Assembly: GCA_964434425.1 (NCBI GenBank)
Contig: CAYSVH010000007.1
Span: 78,865 to 142,864 of the forward strand
Length of the DNA: 64,000 nucleotides
Direction: 5' to 3'
Origin: CALMEC01 sp964434425
Lineage (GTDB): Bacteria; Actinomycetota; Thermoleophilia; Miltoncostaeales; Miltoncostaeaceae
Shown here: positions 7,258 to 15,096 of the stretch, piece by piece
How positions within the stretch are numbered: position 1 is the stretch's first letter
Layout of the letters: each line of letters starts with the position of its first letter
Made by a program: the position numbers and the translations under genes
The notes under the pieces: model-generated
Database searches by the model: none
What the model saw: only the letters and a program-made list of their open reading frames with translations
What the model was told of the DNA's origin: nothing

Positions 7258-9729
7258 ATGACCATCTCCGAGCAACCATCCTCAACCCCCTCCGGGGCCG
7301 TCACGGTCAACGACCGGCACGCCGAGGTCGGCCTCACCGCCGCCGAGGTCGCCGAACGCATCGCACGGGGACAGGTGAACGCGCTCCGCGAGGGCACCTC
7401 GCGGTCCGTGGCGGAGATCTTCCGGGCCAACGTCCTCACCCGTTTCAACGCCATCCTGGGCGCTCTGTTCGTGCTGGTGATGGCGACCGGGTCGCTCGCC
7501 GACGGGTTGTTCGGCCTGATCCTCGTGGCCAACTCGACGATCGGCATCGCCCAGGAATGGGCGGCCAAACGCAAGCTCGACCGGCTCGCTCTACTGCACG
7601 CTCCGACGACGCGGGTCATCCGGGACGGTGAGGTTCGCGACGTGCCGACGGCCGGCGTGGTCCTGGACGACCTCATCGAGCTCCGGACGGGCGACGAGGT
7701 GCCGGCGGACGGACCACTTCTGGCGTCGGACGGTCTGGAGCTGAACGAGGCGAACCTGACCGGCGAATCGGATCCCGTACCGCACGACGCCGGCGACGCC
7801 ATCCGGTCGGGGACCAGCGTGGTCGCCGGGTCGGGCCGACTGCACGCCACCGCCGTCGGTGGTGACGCGTACGTCCACACGATCGCCGCGGACGCCCGTC
7901 GGTTCACGCGCACCCACTCAGAGATCCAGGCGTCGATCAACACCCTGCTCCGGTACATCACCTGGGTGCTCGTGATCGCGGTACCGCTGCAGCTGTGGTC
8001 GCAGTGGAGCGCCGTCGGCGACCAGGGCTGGCGCGAGGTCGTCATCCGGTCCGCCGGCGGGCTCGTCGGTCTGGTCCCCGAGGGTCTCGTCCTTCTGACG
8101 TCTGTCGCGTTCCTGCTGTCGGCGGTGAAGCTGACGCGATCGCAGGTGCTCGTGCAACAGCTCCCCGCGGTGGAGGTCCTCGCCCGGGTGGACGTCGTCT
8201 GCCTCGACAAGACCGGGACGCTGACGGTCGGCGACATCGCGTTCGGTGACCTGGAACCGCTGTCGGACATGGACGGCGAGTACGTCCGCGCGGGACTCGG
8301 CGCCCTCGCCGACGACCCGAACGCCAACGGAACCCTCGTCGCGATCGGCGCCGCCATCACCCCGCCGGGCTGGACGCGCGAGAGGACGATCCCGTTCAAC
8401 TCGGCGCGCAAGTGGAGCGCCGCCACCTTCGCCGGCCACGGCACCTGGATCCTCGGTGCACCCGAGGTGCTGCTGGACGCATACGACGACGCGGCGGCCC
8501 GCGAACGGATGCGCGGACGGGTCGCCGAGCTCGCCGCGGGCGGTCAGCGCGTGGTCCTCGCCGCCCGGTCCGCCCGCCCGCTGGACGGGGCCGTCCTGCC
8601 CGGCGATCTGGCCCCGGCGGCGCTCGTCACCCTGCACGAGCGGATCCGGCCGGACGCGCGGGAGACCCTCGACTGGATCCGTGCGCAGGACGTCGCCGTG
8701 AAGGTGATCTCGGGCGACAACCCCGAGACGGTCGGCGCCATCGCGCGGCGCGTCGGGCTCGACGTGGGCGAACCGGTGGATGCCCGGACCCTCCCGGACG
8801 ACCGGGATGCGTTGCGAGCCGCGCTCGCGACCGGGACCGTGTTCGGGCGGGTGACCCCCGAGCAGAAACGCGCGTTCGTGCACGCGCTCCAGGCCGACGA
8901 CCACGTGGTCGCGATGACGGGCGACGGTGTCAACGACGCCCTCGCGCTCAAGGACGCGGACATCGGCGTGGCGATGGGCAACGGCGCCCAGGCGACCAAG
9001 GCCGTCGCCGAGCTCGTGCTGCTCGACAGCCGCTTCTCGCACCTCCCGAACGTGATCGCGGAGGGACGTCGCGTCATCGGGAACGTCGAGAGGGTGGCCA
9101 ACCTGTTCGTCGCGAAGAACGCCATGAGCCTCGTCGCGATCCTCGTGGCGGCCGTCGCCGTGTTCCCGTTCCCGCTCCTGCCCCGGCATCTGACCCTGGT
9201 CTCGACGCTGACGATCGGGGTGCCGGCATTCTTCCTCGCCCTCGGTCCGAACACCCGGCGCTACGTGCCCGGTTTCCTCGCCCGGATCCTGCGGTTCGCC
9301 ATCCCCGCCGGAGCCGTGGCCGGTGTCGCGGTCATGGTCAGCTACCTCGTCGCCGGTCGTCGGTACGGAGTCCCCTGGGATGAGTTCACGGAGAAGTGCC
9401 TCACGTCGCCCGAAGGCGCGTCGACGATCGACGTCGCCTGCTGGCAACCGGGCACGGGCGCGACCATCACCCTCCTCGTCGTCTTCTTCTGGATACTCGT
9501 GGTGCTCTCACGACCGCTCGTGTCGTGGAAGGCGATCCTCGTGGGCGCGATGGTGGCGATCGCGACGTTCGCCTTCGTACTTCCGGGCGCCCGGGAGTTC
9601 TTCGCCTTCGACGCCCCCGCACCGCTCGCATGGCTCAGTCTGGGGATCGGGGCGCTCGGTGCGCTCGCCATCGAGATCCTCTATCGGCGCACCCGCGCCG
9701 AACCCGGTGGGGCGGACCCGGCCGGCTGA
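7258..9729 (+). CDS. CtpE-like P-type cation-transporting ATPase
   Basis: This 823-residue polytopic ATPase resembles the mycobacterial CtpE branch (proposed Ca2+ transporters). In order it has an N-terminal GLTAAEVAERIARGQVN segment, actuator-domain TGE (ANLTGESDPV), phosphorylation motif VCLDKTGTLTVG (Asp317), nucleotide-domain KVISGDNPETVGAIA and the hinge MTGDGVNDALALKDADIGVAMG. Several C-terminal membrane helices follow. No N-terminal heavy-metal (CxxC) domain and no CPC motif are present, so it is not a Cu/Zn/Cd exporter. Ion specificity is inferred from resemblance only. The start has no clear ribosome site. Confidence 0.85.
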   Translation: MTISEQPSSTPSGAVTVNDRHAEVGLTAAEVAERIARGQVNALREGTSRSVAEIFRANVLTRFNAILGALFVLVMATGSLADGLFGLILVANSTIGIAQEWAAKRKLDRLALLHAPTTRVIRDGEVRDVPTAGVVLDDLIELRTGDEVPADGPLLASDGLELNEANLTGESDPVPHDAGDAIRSGTSVVAGSGRLHATAVGGDAYVHTIAADARRFTRTHSEIQASINTLLRYITWVLVIAVPLQLWSQWSAVGDQGWREVVIRSAGGLVGLVPEGLVLLTSVAFLLSAVKLTRSQVLVQQLPAVEVLARVDVVCLDKTGTLTVGDIAFGDLEPLSDMDGEYVRAGLGALADDPNANGTLVAIGAAITPPGWTRERTIPFNSARKWSAATFAGHGTWILGAPEVLLDAYDDAAARERMRGRVAELAAGGQRVVLAARSARPLDGAVLPGDLAPAALVTLHERIRPDARETLDWIRAQDVAVKVISGDNPETVGAIARRVGLDVGEPVDARTLPDDRDALRAALATGTVFGRVTPEQKRAFVHALQADDHVVAMTGDGVNDALALKDADIGVAMGNGAQATKAVAELVLLDSRFSHLPNVIAEGRRVIGNVERVANLFVAKNAMSLVAILVAAVAVFPFPLLPRHLTLVSTLTIGVPAFFLALGPNTRRYVPGFLARILRFAIPAGAVAGVAVMVSYLVAGRRYGVPWDEFTEKCLTSPEGASTIDVACWQPGTGATITLLVVFFWILVVLSRPLVSWKAILVGAMVAIATFAFVLPGAREFFAFDAPAPLAWLSLGIGALGALAIEILYRRTRAEPGGADPAG

Positions 9730-9812
9730 CGGCGTCGCTCCACGTCCATCGCATCGGTTCACGGGGCCAGGGCACCGACAACCGCGGAGTGTCGACGGCC
9801 ATCGAACGAGCC

Positions 9813-9828
9813 CCGCCCGGGAGGGCGG
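9813..9828 (+). terminator. Hairpin after the P-type ATPase gene
   Basis: CCGCCC (9813-9818) pairs with GGGCGG (9823-9828) around a GGGA tetraloop in the 174-nt gap before the next gene. No U-run follows, so its role as terminator is uncertain. Confidence 0.4.
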
Positions 9829-9903
9829 ACCAGGATCACGGCACCGGTCGCCGCCGGCGGACGGCGACCGACGTCCAGCCCATACGCTTGACTGTGCGGG
9901 CCC

Positions 9904-10914
9904 ATGGGACTCCTCGCCAAACTCAGGATCGACGGCTTCATCATCGCGATCCTCGCCGCCGTGGGCGTCGCGGCCGTCCTGCCGGCGACGGGGCGGGCCG
10001 AGGACGTCCTCGACGTGGTGGTCGTCGCGGCGATCGCCCTCCTGTTCTTCCTCTACGGCGCGCGCATGGAGCCCACCGAGGCCATCGCGGGTCTGCGGCA
10101 CTGGCGACTTCATCTGACGATCCTCGGTTTCACCTTCCTCCTGTTCCCGCTGATCGGGCTGGCCCTCCGTCCGATCGCGCCGTACCTCGTCGGTGAGGCG
10201 CTCACGGTCGGGATCCTGTTCCTGTGCGTCGTGCCGTCGACGGTGCAGTCGTCGATCGCGTTCACGTCGATCGCCCGCGGGAACGTGGCGGGCGCCATCG
10301 TGAGCGCGTCGCTGTCCAACATCCTCGGCGTATTCCTGACGCCGCTGCTCGTGATCGCCCTCATCAGCACGACGGGCGGAGTGACCATCAGCGGGATGGC
10401 GGTGGTCGACATCTGCCTGCAGATCCTGCTGCCGTTCATCCTCGGGCAACTGTCCCGGCCATTGACGGCGCGCTTCGTCATGCGACGCAGGAACCTCCTG
10501 AAGTACAGCGATCGCGGCACGATCGTGCTCGTCGTCTACGCCGCCTTCTCCAAGGGGATGGACGAAGGCATCTGGTCGACCGTCGGGATCGGCGACATCC
10601 TCGTCCTCGTCGCCCTCTCCGTCGTGCTCGTCGTCGGCCTTCTCTGGCTGACGGGCGTCGTATCGAACCGGCTCGGCTTCTCGCGGGGCGATCGCATCGC
10701 CATCCAGTTCTGCGGCACCAAGAAGTCGCTCGCCACCGGTCTGCCGATGGCGGCGATCATCTTCAGCGGCGGATCCGTCGGCATCGTCGTCCTGCCGCTC
10801 ATGATCTTCCACCAGGTCCAGCTCATGATCTGCTCGTGGCTGGCGGCACGCTACGCGCGTCAGGACGACGCATCACCGCGCGCGTCGGCGACGACGTCCC
10901 CCGGCACTTCGTAG
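9904..10914 (+). CDS. Bile acid:sodium symporter-family transporter (SLC10A7-like)
   Basis: This 336-residue protein has about ten hydrophobic segments and fits the bacterial SBF-like/SLC10A7 branch of the BASS superfamily. Supporting motifs are FLYGARMEPTEAIAGL in the first third, CVVPSTVQSSIAFTSIARGN in the discontinuous-helix region and FCGTKKSLATGLPMA near residue 270. Substrate is unknown; family members carry organic anions with Na+. The ATG lacks a ribosome site; a TACGCT hexamer at 9883-9888 would give a leader of only a few nucleotides. Confidence 0.82.
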   Translation: MGLLAKLRIDGFIIAILAAVGVAAVLPATGRAEDVLDVVVVAAIALLFFLYGARMEPTEAIAGLRHWRLHLTILGFTFLLFPLIGLALRPIAPYLVGEALTVGILFLCVVPSTVQSSIAFTSIARGNVAGAIVSASLSNILGVFLTPLLVIALISTTGGVTISGMAVVDICLQILLPFILGQLSRPLTARFVMRRRNLLKYSDRGTIVLVVYAAFSKGMDEGIWSTVGIGDILVLVALSVVLVVGLLWLTGVVSNRLGFSRGDRIAIQFCGTKKSLATGLPMAAIIFSGGSVGIVVLPLMIFHQVQLMICSWLAARYARQDDASPRASATTSPGTS

Positions 10915-10973
10915 ACGCACTCTCTCGCCGCGGGGAGCGTCGAGGGTCGCGTGCCGGGGCGGTGAGGGGGAGG

Positions 10974-10979
10974 TATGCT
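10974..10979 (+). promoter_or_regulatory. -10 hexamer of a leaderless promoter (methyltransferase gene)
   Basis: TATGCT lies 9 nt before the ATG at 10989, with no ribosome site between. I see no convincing -35. Confidence 0.5.
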
Positions 10980-10988
10980 CGCCAGTCG

Positions 10989-11894
10989 ATGTCGCGATCC
11001 GAATCCTTCACACGCACCCCGCGCCGAAACTGTCCACGGTGCGGGGGATCGGCACGCCGCTGGGTCCATGCCCACGACCGCACGGGGGGACCCTCGGTCG
11101 AGGTGCATCGGTGCCGGGACTGCGGGATCGGGTTCGCCGATGCCGATGAGGGAGCCCCGGCGGCGCCGACCGCCCTCCCGTCCGGAGGCTTCGCCCGGCG
11201 CATCGCCGACGCCATCCTCTGGGGTGAGCTCCGGCCGGCGCGCGAGGTGATCGGCGAGGGCGAACGCGTCCTCGACGTGGGTGCGGGATCCGGTAATCGC
11301 AGCGTCGTTCTCGCCGATCACGGCCACCGGGTCGACGTCGTCGAACCGGATCCTGAGGAGGCCGCGCTCGCCCGTGAACAACTCGGGGGTGCCTCGACGG
11401 TCCACGAGAGCACCGTCGAGGCGCTCCCCGATGACGTGACCGGCTACGACGTGGCGCTCTTCTCCCACGTGGCGGAACACCTTCCCGATCCCGAGGCCAC
11501 CCTCGGCGCCACGCGCACGCGTCTTCGGCTCGGCGGACACGTGGTGGTCATGGTGCCCAACGCCGGCGGTCTCGAGGCACGGCTCTTCCGGGGACGCTGG
11601 CACGGCTGGGAACCCAGCCGGCACCGCTGGCACTTCCGTCGCCGGGTGCTCGCCGAGATGCTGCGACGCGCCGGCTTTGAGGACGTGCGGGTCCGGGCGA
11701 CGGGCGGGTGGCGGTACCCGTCCACGCTCGCCTTCAGCATCGCTCCGGGCCTCGATCCGCAGATCAACCCGGCCCGGGCACTCATCGGGCGCGTCCTCAC
11801 CATCGCCCTGGTCCCGGTCGCCCGGCTTCTCGCCCTCACCGGTCTGGGGGCCCAACTGGTCGCCGTGGGGCGCGCACCGGGCGGAGAGCGGTAG
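10989..11894 (+). CDS. Class I SAM-dependent methyltransferase with N-terminal zinc ribbon
   Basis: The 301-residue protein begins with a four-cysteine ribbon (CPRCGG ... CRDCGIGF). A Rossmann methyltransferase domain follows with SAM motif I VLDVGAGSGNRSVVLADHGH, the acidic loop VVEPDPEE, and the post-core motif DVALFSHVAEHLPDPEATL (Methyltransf_11/23 type). The C-terminal 70 residues are hydrophobic and may contact a membrane. Such proteins often methylate lipids, quinones or sugar intermediates; the substrate is unknown. The start is the ATG after the TATGCT promoter hexamer. Confidence 0.8.
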   Translation: MSRSESFTRTPRRNCPRCGGSARRWVHAHDRTGGPSVEVHRCRDCGIGFADADEGAPAAPTALPSGGFARRIADAILWGELRPAREVIGEGERVLDVGAGSGNRSVVLADHGHRVDVVEPDPEEAALAREQLGGASTVHESTVEALPDDVTGYDVALFSHVAEHLPDPEATLGATRTRLRLGGHVVVMVPNAGGLEARLFRGRWHGWEPSRHRWHFRRRVLAEMLRRAGFEDVRVRATGGWRYPSTLAFSIAPGLDPQINPARALIGRVLTIALVPVARLLALTGLGAQLVAVGRAPGGER

Positions 11895-11921
11895 CCGGCA
11901 CGCCGGCTCCACCGACGTCCC

Positions 11922-12830
11922 GTGCGAGAGGCCCTCACAGACGTCCTGCTGCCCGTCGTGCTCGTGGCCGCGCTCGGGGCCCTTCTCGCATCCCGCGTCC
12001 GCATCGATCACGACACGGTCTCGAGGATCACGCTGTACCTGCTGTCGCCGGCCCTCGTGGCCGAGACCGTGCTCCACACGCCCATCGCCATGTCGGAGGC
12101 CGTGCGCCTGACCCTGGCGTACGCGGCGGTGCTCGCCGTCAGCCTCCTCGCCGGCTGGGCCTGCGGACTGGGTGGTTCCGGACGCGGTGCCCGGAGCATG
12201 AGCATCAGCGTGGGGCTCTGGAACGCGGGGAACATGGGGCTTCCGATCGCGCTCTTCGCGTTCGGACAGGCGGGCTTCGAACGCGCGACGATCCTCTTCC
12301 TGGTGTCGTTCATCGGCATGTACGCCGTCGGGCCCGCTGTCCTCACCATGGGACGGGACGGAGTGACCGCGATGGGCACGGTGCGCGCCGTCATGCGTCT
12401 CCCGGTCCTCTGGGTGGCGGCGCTGGCCCTGGCGGTCCGGGCGCTGGACGTCCCCGTGCCCCAGGGGATCGATCGCGGGGTCACGCTGCTGGCGCAGGCG
12501 ACGCTGCCCATCATCCTGCTGGCGCTCGGTCTCCAACTGGGATCCGGAGGATGGATCCGCCCGAACGCGCGCATCTGGGCGGCGACGGCCGCGCGCCTCG
12601 TCGTCGGACCCGCCTCCGCCTGGGGGATCGGCTGGACGGTCGGGCTGCGCGGCGAGGCCCTCGCCGTGCTCATCCTGTCGGCGGCGATGCCCACGGCGGT
12701 GAACGCGCTCCTCATCGCGCGCGAATACGACGGCGACACCGACGTCGTGGCCGCCGCGATCGTCACCACCACGCTCGCGTCGCTCCTGACGCTGGCGATC
12801 CTGCTGCCCCTGCTTCCCCGGATCACCTGA
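11922..12830 (+). CDS. AEC-family (auxin efflux carrier-like) permease
   Basis: This 302-residue membrane protein has ten predicted helices arranged as two five-helix halves, as in the AEC family. Motifs include the GLWNAGNMGLPIALFAFG segment (helix 4 break) and SAAMPTAVNALLIAREYDGD near the C-terminus, the second family-typical break. The GTG start follows the methyltransferase stop by 27 nt, so they may share a transcript. Bacterial relatives export organic acids or amino acids; the substrate here cannot be inferred. Confidence 0.85.
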   Translation: MREALTDVLLPVVLVAALGALLASRVRIDHDTVSRITLYLLSPALVAETVLHTPIAMSEAVRLTLAYAAVLAVSLLAGWACGLGGSGRGARSMSISVGLWNAGNMGLPIALFAFGQAGFERATILFLVSFIGMYAVGPAVLTMGRDGVTAMGTVRAVMRLPVLWVAALALAVRALDVPVPQGIDRGVTLLAQATLPIILLALGLQLGSGGWIRPNARIWAATAARLVVGPASAWGIGWTVGLRGEALAVLILSAAMPTAVNALLIAREYDGDTDVVAAAIVTTTLASLLTLAILLPLLPRIT

Positions 12831-12940
12831 CCGCGGGCAAAAGCGGCCGGCCGTCGGGAGTCGCCCCGAGGCAGGGTGGTCCACGCCGCGCGTAGGGTCC
12901 GGATGCCGTCGACCAGCCCAGCCGAGGAGGCACCAGACCG

Positions 12941-13261
12941 ATGAGCGTCATCAAGATCAACGCGATCACCGTTCCCGCCGACGGCGGTGACGAACTCGCG
13001 CAGCGCTTCGCCGCCCGCGCGGGTGCGGTCGACGGGGCCGACGGCTTCGAGGGCTTCGAGCTCCTTCGTCCCACGGACGGCCGCACCACCTGGCTGGTGG
13101 TCACCCGCTGGCGGGACGAGGACGCGTTCCGGGCCTGGAGGGAGTCGCCCGCTTTCGCGCACGGTCATCGCAGCGAGGCGGAACGCGCCGGGGGAGACGC
13201 TCCGAAGCCCGTGGGCGTGAGCAGTGAACTCTGGAACTACGAGGTCGCGGTCTCGAGCTAG
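12941..13261 (+). CDS. MhuD/HmoA-type haem-degrading monooxygenase
   Basis: The 106-residue ABM-fold protein closely resembles mycobacterial MhuD. It begins MSVIKINAITVPA with Asn at position 7, has the strand GFELLRPTDGRTTWLVVTRW and Trp66 in FRAWRESPAF, and a His at 74 or 76 near the MhuD haem-ligand position (His75). MhuD-type enzymes open haem to mycobilin without releasing CO and free iron for the cell. The segment before the His is one residue shorter than in MhuD. A GAGGAGG site precedes the ATG by 12 nt, and a TAGGGT hexamer is at 12893-12898. Confidence 0.8.
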   Translation: MSVIKINAITVPADGGDELAQRFAARAGAVDGADGFEGFELLRPTDGRTTWLVVTRWRDEDAFRAWRESPAFAHGHRSEAERAGGDAPKPVGVSSELWNYEVAVSS

Positions 13262-13285
13262 AGGGAGGGCCGCGGCCCGGCCGTC

Positions 13286-13987
13286 TCACCGTGGGCGTGA
13301 GCCCCGTGGGGTGCGCTGCGGCGCGAGTGGCCGGGGCACCGTCTCAAGGTGGGCCACCACACCGGAGGGACCCGCCTCCAGCCAGGCCCAGCAGGGGTGC
13401 GCATCCGGCGTGGGCGCCTCGCCGACGCTTCCCGGATTGACGAATAGGCAACCGTCGACCGTCCGGGCGATCTGATGATGCGTGTGGCCGGTCACCACCG
13501 CATCCACGTCGGGAAACCGGGTTCGGAGATCGCGCAGGTCCGAGAGGGGCGTGCGCCGATCGAAGAGCGGCTCGGTGGGATCGTCGGGCGATCCGTGCAT
13601 CACGAGCACGCGGTAACGGCCGACCCGGATGGTGACGGTCAGCGGCGCCTCGATCAGGAAGGCGACGCTCGACTCGGACAGGCGGTGCCGCGTCCACGAC
13701 CGTGAGCCCACACGTTCGGCGGCCGGATGCCCATGGGGCCGTGGTTCGCGAAGGGCGACCTTGCGATCGGTGTTGCCGCACACCACCGGCCATCCCAGCA
13801 TCGCGATCCGGTTGACGCAGGCCTCGGGTTGACCGCCGCGGAGCACGATGTCGCCCGTGCAGACCCCCGCGGAGAGGAGATCCATGCCCGCCACCGCGTC
13901 CAGCACGGCGTCCAGGGCCGCGATGTTCCCGTGGACGTCGCCGAGGAGGGCAAGAGCGCCGGGTGCGTCACCCGAGGGGCGGCTCAC
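13286..13987 (-). CDS. YfcE/MJ0936-type metallophosphoesterase
   Basis: The 233-residue calcineurin-like phosphodiesterase has every metal-ligand motif: GDVHGN, CTGDIVLRGG, CGNTD, VMHGSPDD and VTGHTHH, followed by the family-typical FVNPGSVG. Substrates of relatives are cyclic nucleotides or small phosphodiesters. I take the GTG at 13987 as start because it overlaps the stop of the upstream gene (GTGA) and gives the normal domain length. It would therefore be co-transcribed with the small membrane protein from the LexA-box promoter, making it a candidate SOS-induced enzyme; that is inference. Confidence 0.85.
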   Translation of the reverse strand: MSRPSGDAPGALALLGDVHGNIAALDAVLDAVAGMDLLSAGVCTGDIVLRGGQPEACVNRIAMLGWPVVCGNTDRKVALREPRPHGHPAAERVGSRSWTRHRLSESSVAFLIEAPLTVTIRVGRYRVLVMHGSPDDPTEPLFDRRTPLSDLRDLRTRFPDVDAVVTGHTHHQIARTVDGCLFVNPGSVGEAPTPDAHPCWAWLEAGPSGVVAHLETVPRPLAPQRTPRGSRPR

Positions 13988-14406
13988 GCGGCGCGTGGCA
14001 GTGACCGGGCGGGCACGTCGTACGGGTTGTGCACGACCCGGAGGGGGGTGACGGCGACCCGTTCGGCCTGCGGTGGTGCCCATGTCGGTGCCGCCGCCGG
14101 TGCGGTCACCGGGGCACGGGTGGACACGGTGGCGACGACCTGGCGCCGGCTGGCGATCAGCGCGGGCACCGCCAGGGCCAGGCACACCGCCGCGACGGCG
14201 GTGAGCCCTCCCGGCTGACCGCCGCCCAGGGCGGTGGCGCCGGCACCCAGCAGGAAGCCGGTCGCCAACCCCACGAGGGCGACCGCCACGCGTTGGGGGC
14301 GGCCCAGCCGGCGTGACGCGGCGTGGTGCGCGCCGCCGTACGCCGCCGGCCGAGTGTGGTGTCCACCGCGGGGGCGGGAGGGGTCCATGGCTCGTGTCGT
14401 GCTCAT
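13984..14406 (-). CDS. Small two-helix membrane protein under a LexA-box promoter
   Basis: I do not recognise this 140-residue protein. A basic, His/Arg-rich N-terminus of about 38 residues is followed by two hydrophobic helices (VALVGLATGFLLGAG and LTAVAAVCLALAVPALI). A Pro/Ala-rich tail of about 55 residues ends NPYDVPARSLPRAA. There is no LysM domain as in YneA or ChiZ. It faces away from mraZ and the division cluster. A TAAGGT hexamer lies 7 nt before the ATG and a LexA box sits in its -35 region, so it is probably SOS-induced. By analogy with SOS division inhibitors (SulA, YneA, Rv2719c, SidA) a checkpoint role is plausible but unproven. Confidence 0.7.
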   Translation of the reverse strand: MSTTRAMDPSRPRGGHHTRPAAYGGAHHAASRRLGRPQRVAVALVGLATGFLLGAGATALGGGQPGGLTAVAAVCLALAVPALIASRRQVVATVSTRAPVTAPAAAPTWAPPQAERVAVTPLRVVHNPYDVPARSLPRAA

Positions 14407-14413
14407 GGGAATG

Positions 14414-14442
14414 ACCTTAGACCGAGATTGCGGACCGAACAA
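14414..14442 (-). promoter_or_regulatory. Promoter of the SOS-type membrane protein operon
   Basis: On the minus strand TTGTTC (14442-14437), a 17-bp spacer and TAAGGT (14419-14414) lead to an ATG 7 nt further on. The -35 is part of the LexA box. The spacing predicts a leaderless mRNA. Confidence 0.7.
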
Positions 14443-14449
14443 GTGTTCG
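14436..14449. promoter_or_regulatory. LexA (SOS) box
   Basis: CGAAC-AAGT-GTTCG is a perfect match to the Gram-positive/actinobacterial SOS palindrome GAAC-N4-GTTC. It covers the -35 of the minus-strand operon, the classic position for repression. The dcw promoter is about 155 bp away and is unlikely to be affected. Confidence 0.8.
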
Positions 14450-14603
14450 ATGGATCGTGCAATGAAACGTGCCGTGCGTACCGGTGTTTCAGCAGCGGCC
14501 GTTTCAAACGGTTCGGTTGGTTCGATCGCGTCCGGGATCGGGCCCGCGGGGTGCCTTGGGGCCTGGAATGGAGGGGATTGGGGGGGCGATGGGTGTATCC
14601 GGG

Positions 14604-14632
14604 TTGTGATGTGGGGAGATGTGGGGTATCGT
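14604..14632 (+). promoter_or_regulatory. mraZ (dcw) promoter, leaderless
   Basis: TTGTGA (14604-14609), 17-bp spacer, TATCGT (14627-14632), then 8 nt to the ATG at 14641. No ribosome site precedes that ATG, so the transcript probably starts at or beside the codon. Confidence 0.75.
14612..14626 (+). promoter_or_regulatory. Probable MraZ operator (TGGGG direct repeats)
   Basis: TGGGG occurs at 14612-14616 and 14622-14626, an exact 10-bp period within the promoter spacer. Another TGGG is at 14590. MraZ of other bacteria binds TGGG direct repeats with this periodicity and represses its own operon. Confidence 0.65.
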
Positions 14633-14640
14633 GGCCGCCG

Positions 14641-15096
14641 ATGGTGCAACAGTCATCACTGATGGGCACGTATGAGTGCAGCGTCGACAACCGGTATCGC
14701 ATCGCCATACCGGCGAAACATCGCCGTGCATTCGAACAGGGCGTGATCGTCGCCCGGTGGCTGGATGACTGTCTCGTGATCGCCCCCCGGGACCACTGGG
14801 AGGAGATGGTCCAGGACGTCTTCGGCGACCTGGACATACGGAACGACAAGCAGCGTTGGCTTCGGCGCTACCTGATGGCCGGTGCCTATGACTCGGACGG
14901 ACTGGACAAGCAAGGAAGGGTCGTCATCCCCCCGGAACTCCGGGAGCGCATCAACCTCGAGACCGGGGTGAAGCTCATGGGGAACGGCGGCTACTTCGAA
15001 CTATGGAATCCCGCGCTCATCGAGCCCAAGTTCGGTGACATGGAGCGAGAGGGGGTGTCGAGGTATGGCAACGGTCGTGACGACATTGGAGACTAA
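14641..15096 (+). CDS. mraZ: MraZ transcriptional regulator of the division cluster
   Basis: MraZ is an AbrB-fold DNA-binding protein that forms a ring and represses the dcw operon. The two tandem domains are visible as GTYECSVDNRYRIAIPAKHR and YDSDGLDKQGRVVIPPELRE. With the ATG at 14641 the protein has 151 residues; an internal ATG at 14662 (MGTYECS) would match the usual family N-terminus. The promoter geometry, with -10 eight nt upstream of 14641, favours the longer leaderless form. The 3' end overlaps rsmH by 32 nt. Confidence 0.92.
   Translation: MVQQSSLMGTYECSVDNRYRIAIPAKHRRAFEQGVIVARWLDDCLVIAPRDHWEEMVQDVFGDLDIRNDKQRWLRRYLMAGAYDSDGLDKQGRVVIPPELRERINLETGVKLMGNGGYFELWNPALIEPKFGDMEREGVSRYGNGRDDIGD

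Noticed and set aside
13267..13279. GGGCCGCGGCCC palindrome as terminator between convergent genes
   Set aside because: Only a 4-bp stem can form with a loop, and common GC-rich palindromes of this size are expected by chance.
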